Assembly: GCA_029858845.1 (NCBI GenBank)
Contig: JAOUEG010000095.1
Coordinates: 1 to 6,773 of the forward strand
DNA: 6,773 bases
Direction of reading: 5' to 3'
From: Chloroflexota bacterium
Lineage (GTDB): Bacteria; Chloroflexota; Limnocylindria; Limnocylindrales; CSP1-4
Part shown: positions 6,133-6,773 of the stretch, piece by piece
Layout: every line of letters begins with the position of its first letter
Position numbering within the stretch: position 1 is the first letter of the stretch
The notes under the pieces: model-generated
Told to the model about the DNA's origin: nothing
Database searches by the model: none
What the model saw: the letters and a program-made list of their open reading frames with translations, nothing else
Translations under genes and position numbers: made by a program

Positions 6133-6773
6133 GTGACGAGGCCCGCGGATCCCGACGAACGACCACTGCTCACGGCAGAACTCCTCAGCATCGGCTCCGA
6201 GTTGACCGTCGGAGACACCCGCGACACGAACGCCGGCGATCTGGCACGGTCGCTCACGGAGGCAGGCGTCGAGGTGACGCGCGTGACCGCGCTGCCGGAC
6301 CGCCTGGATCCGGTGAGTGATGCGTACGCGAACGCCCTGGATCGGGTCGATCTCGTGGTCTCGACCGGCGGCCTCGGACCGACGCCGGACGATCTTACGC
6401 GTGAGGCGATCGCCCGAGCCTGCGCTGAGACCCCCGTCGCCGATGCCGACCTCGAGCGGTGGCTGCGGGGCCTTTGGGCACGACGGAATGTGCCGTTTCC
6501 CGAGACGAACCTCAAGCAAGCCTGGCTGATCCCATCATCGGTGGCGCTTCCCAACCCCAACGGGACGGCTCCGGGCTGGTACGTGACCCGCCCGGACGGT
6601 CGTGTCGTGGTCGCACTGCCCGGTCCCCCGCGCGAGATGCGACCCATGTGGCACGACGAAGTGCTGCCACGACTCCGTGCCCGACGGGGTGGTCTCGGCG
6701 GCGAGGTGGCCTCGAGGACGTACCGACTCACCGGGATCGGTGAGTCTCAGGTCGCGGAGATCCTCGGTGAACT
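6133..6773 (+). CDS. cinA: CinA family protein, N-terminal MoaB/Mog-like domain (3'-partial)
   Basis: The frame is open from GTG 6133 to the right edge: 213 full codons, so roughly half of a typical CinA (about 410-430 residues). The visible part is the N-terminal molybdopterin-binding-like domain: SIGSELTVG with DTN at 19-33 (family IG-x-EL-x-x-G…N), the signature STGGLGPTPDDLT at 77-89, and LPGPPREM at 162-169. CinA proteins act on pyridine nucleotide products (N-terminal ADP-ribose pyrophosphatase activity, C-terminal NMN deamidase domain in full-length forms), and in some species are competence- or damage-induced together with recA. Whether the C-terminal domain is present cannot be seen here. 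The start is the first GTG after a TACGCT -10-like box; the N-terminal 14 residues before the core are Pro/Asp/Arg-rich. It is transcribed divergently from the holin-like gene. Confidence 0.93.
   Translation, partial: MTRPADPDERPLLTAELLSIGSELTVGDTRDTNAGDLARSLTEAGVEVTRVTALPDRLDPVSDAYANALDRVDLVVSTGGLGPTPDDLTREAIARACAETPVADADLERWLRGLWARRNVPFPETNLKQAWLIPSSVALPNPNGTAPGWYVTRPDGRVVVALPGPPREMRPMWHDEVLPRLRARRGGLGGEVASRTYRLTGIGESQVAEILGE

Noticed and set aside
5993..6166. Extension of the holin-like gene to 6166, overlapping the start of cinA
   Set aside because: It would cross the divergent promoter region and the cinA start; its residues are Pro/Arg-rich without hydrophobic pattern.
6082..6731. Minus-strand open frames opposite cinA (6082-6519 and 6120-6731)
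   Set aside because: Both are antisense to a clear cinA with conserved motifs and have no domain features of their own.

Overview
The window is a GC-rich bacterial chromosome segment with dense genes and G/C-dominated third codon positions. It carries a housekeeping proteostasis operon and, to judge from family content, most resembles the Chloroflexota. That guess rests mainly on a DUF5671-like membrane protein and the overall gene style. It is an inference from memory of family distributions, not a search result.

Layout, left to right: a plus-strand membrane protein cut by the left edge (1-856) converges with clpX and stops exactly where clpX stops. The minus-strand block, read right to left, is tig (4370 to 2919), clpP (2868 to 2194) and clpX (2167 to 857). 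Just upstream of tig on the same strand lies tRNA-Leu(UAG) (4537 to 4450). Upstream again are two overlapping minus-strand genes: a multi-pass 'phage holin family' membrane protein (start near 5902, possibly 5992, end 5165) and a small DUF3618-like protein (5204 to 4620). At the right edge a plus-strand cinA gene (from 6133) diverges from this pair and runs off the window.

How the genes work together: trigger factor folds nascent chains at the ribosome exit tunnel. ClpX unfolds tagged or damaged proteins and feeds them to the ClpP peptidase chamber. The tig-clpP-clpX order is the classical bacterial arrangement, and all diagnostic residues of the protease pair are present (ClpX C4 zinc finger, Walker A/B, GYVG pore loop and IGF loop; ClpP Ser-His-Asp triad). 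The holin-like and DUF3618-like genes look like an envelope-associated pair, coupled by a 40-nt overlap. CinA belongs to the nicotinamide-nucleotide/competence-damage family and is a separate transcription unit.

No mobile element, CRISPR array, riboswitch or defence system is visible, and I found no convincing undescribed system. The most interesting signals are small. Three TANRCT -10-like hexamers each sit 6-9 nt before the first base of a mature product (tRNA-Leu, tig, cinA), implying leaderless mRNAs for tig and cinA. Two adjacent palindromes lie upstream of cinA. A single palindrome supplies both stop codons of the convergent gene pair. The holin-like gene has an unsettled start.
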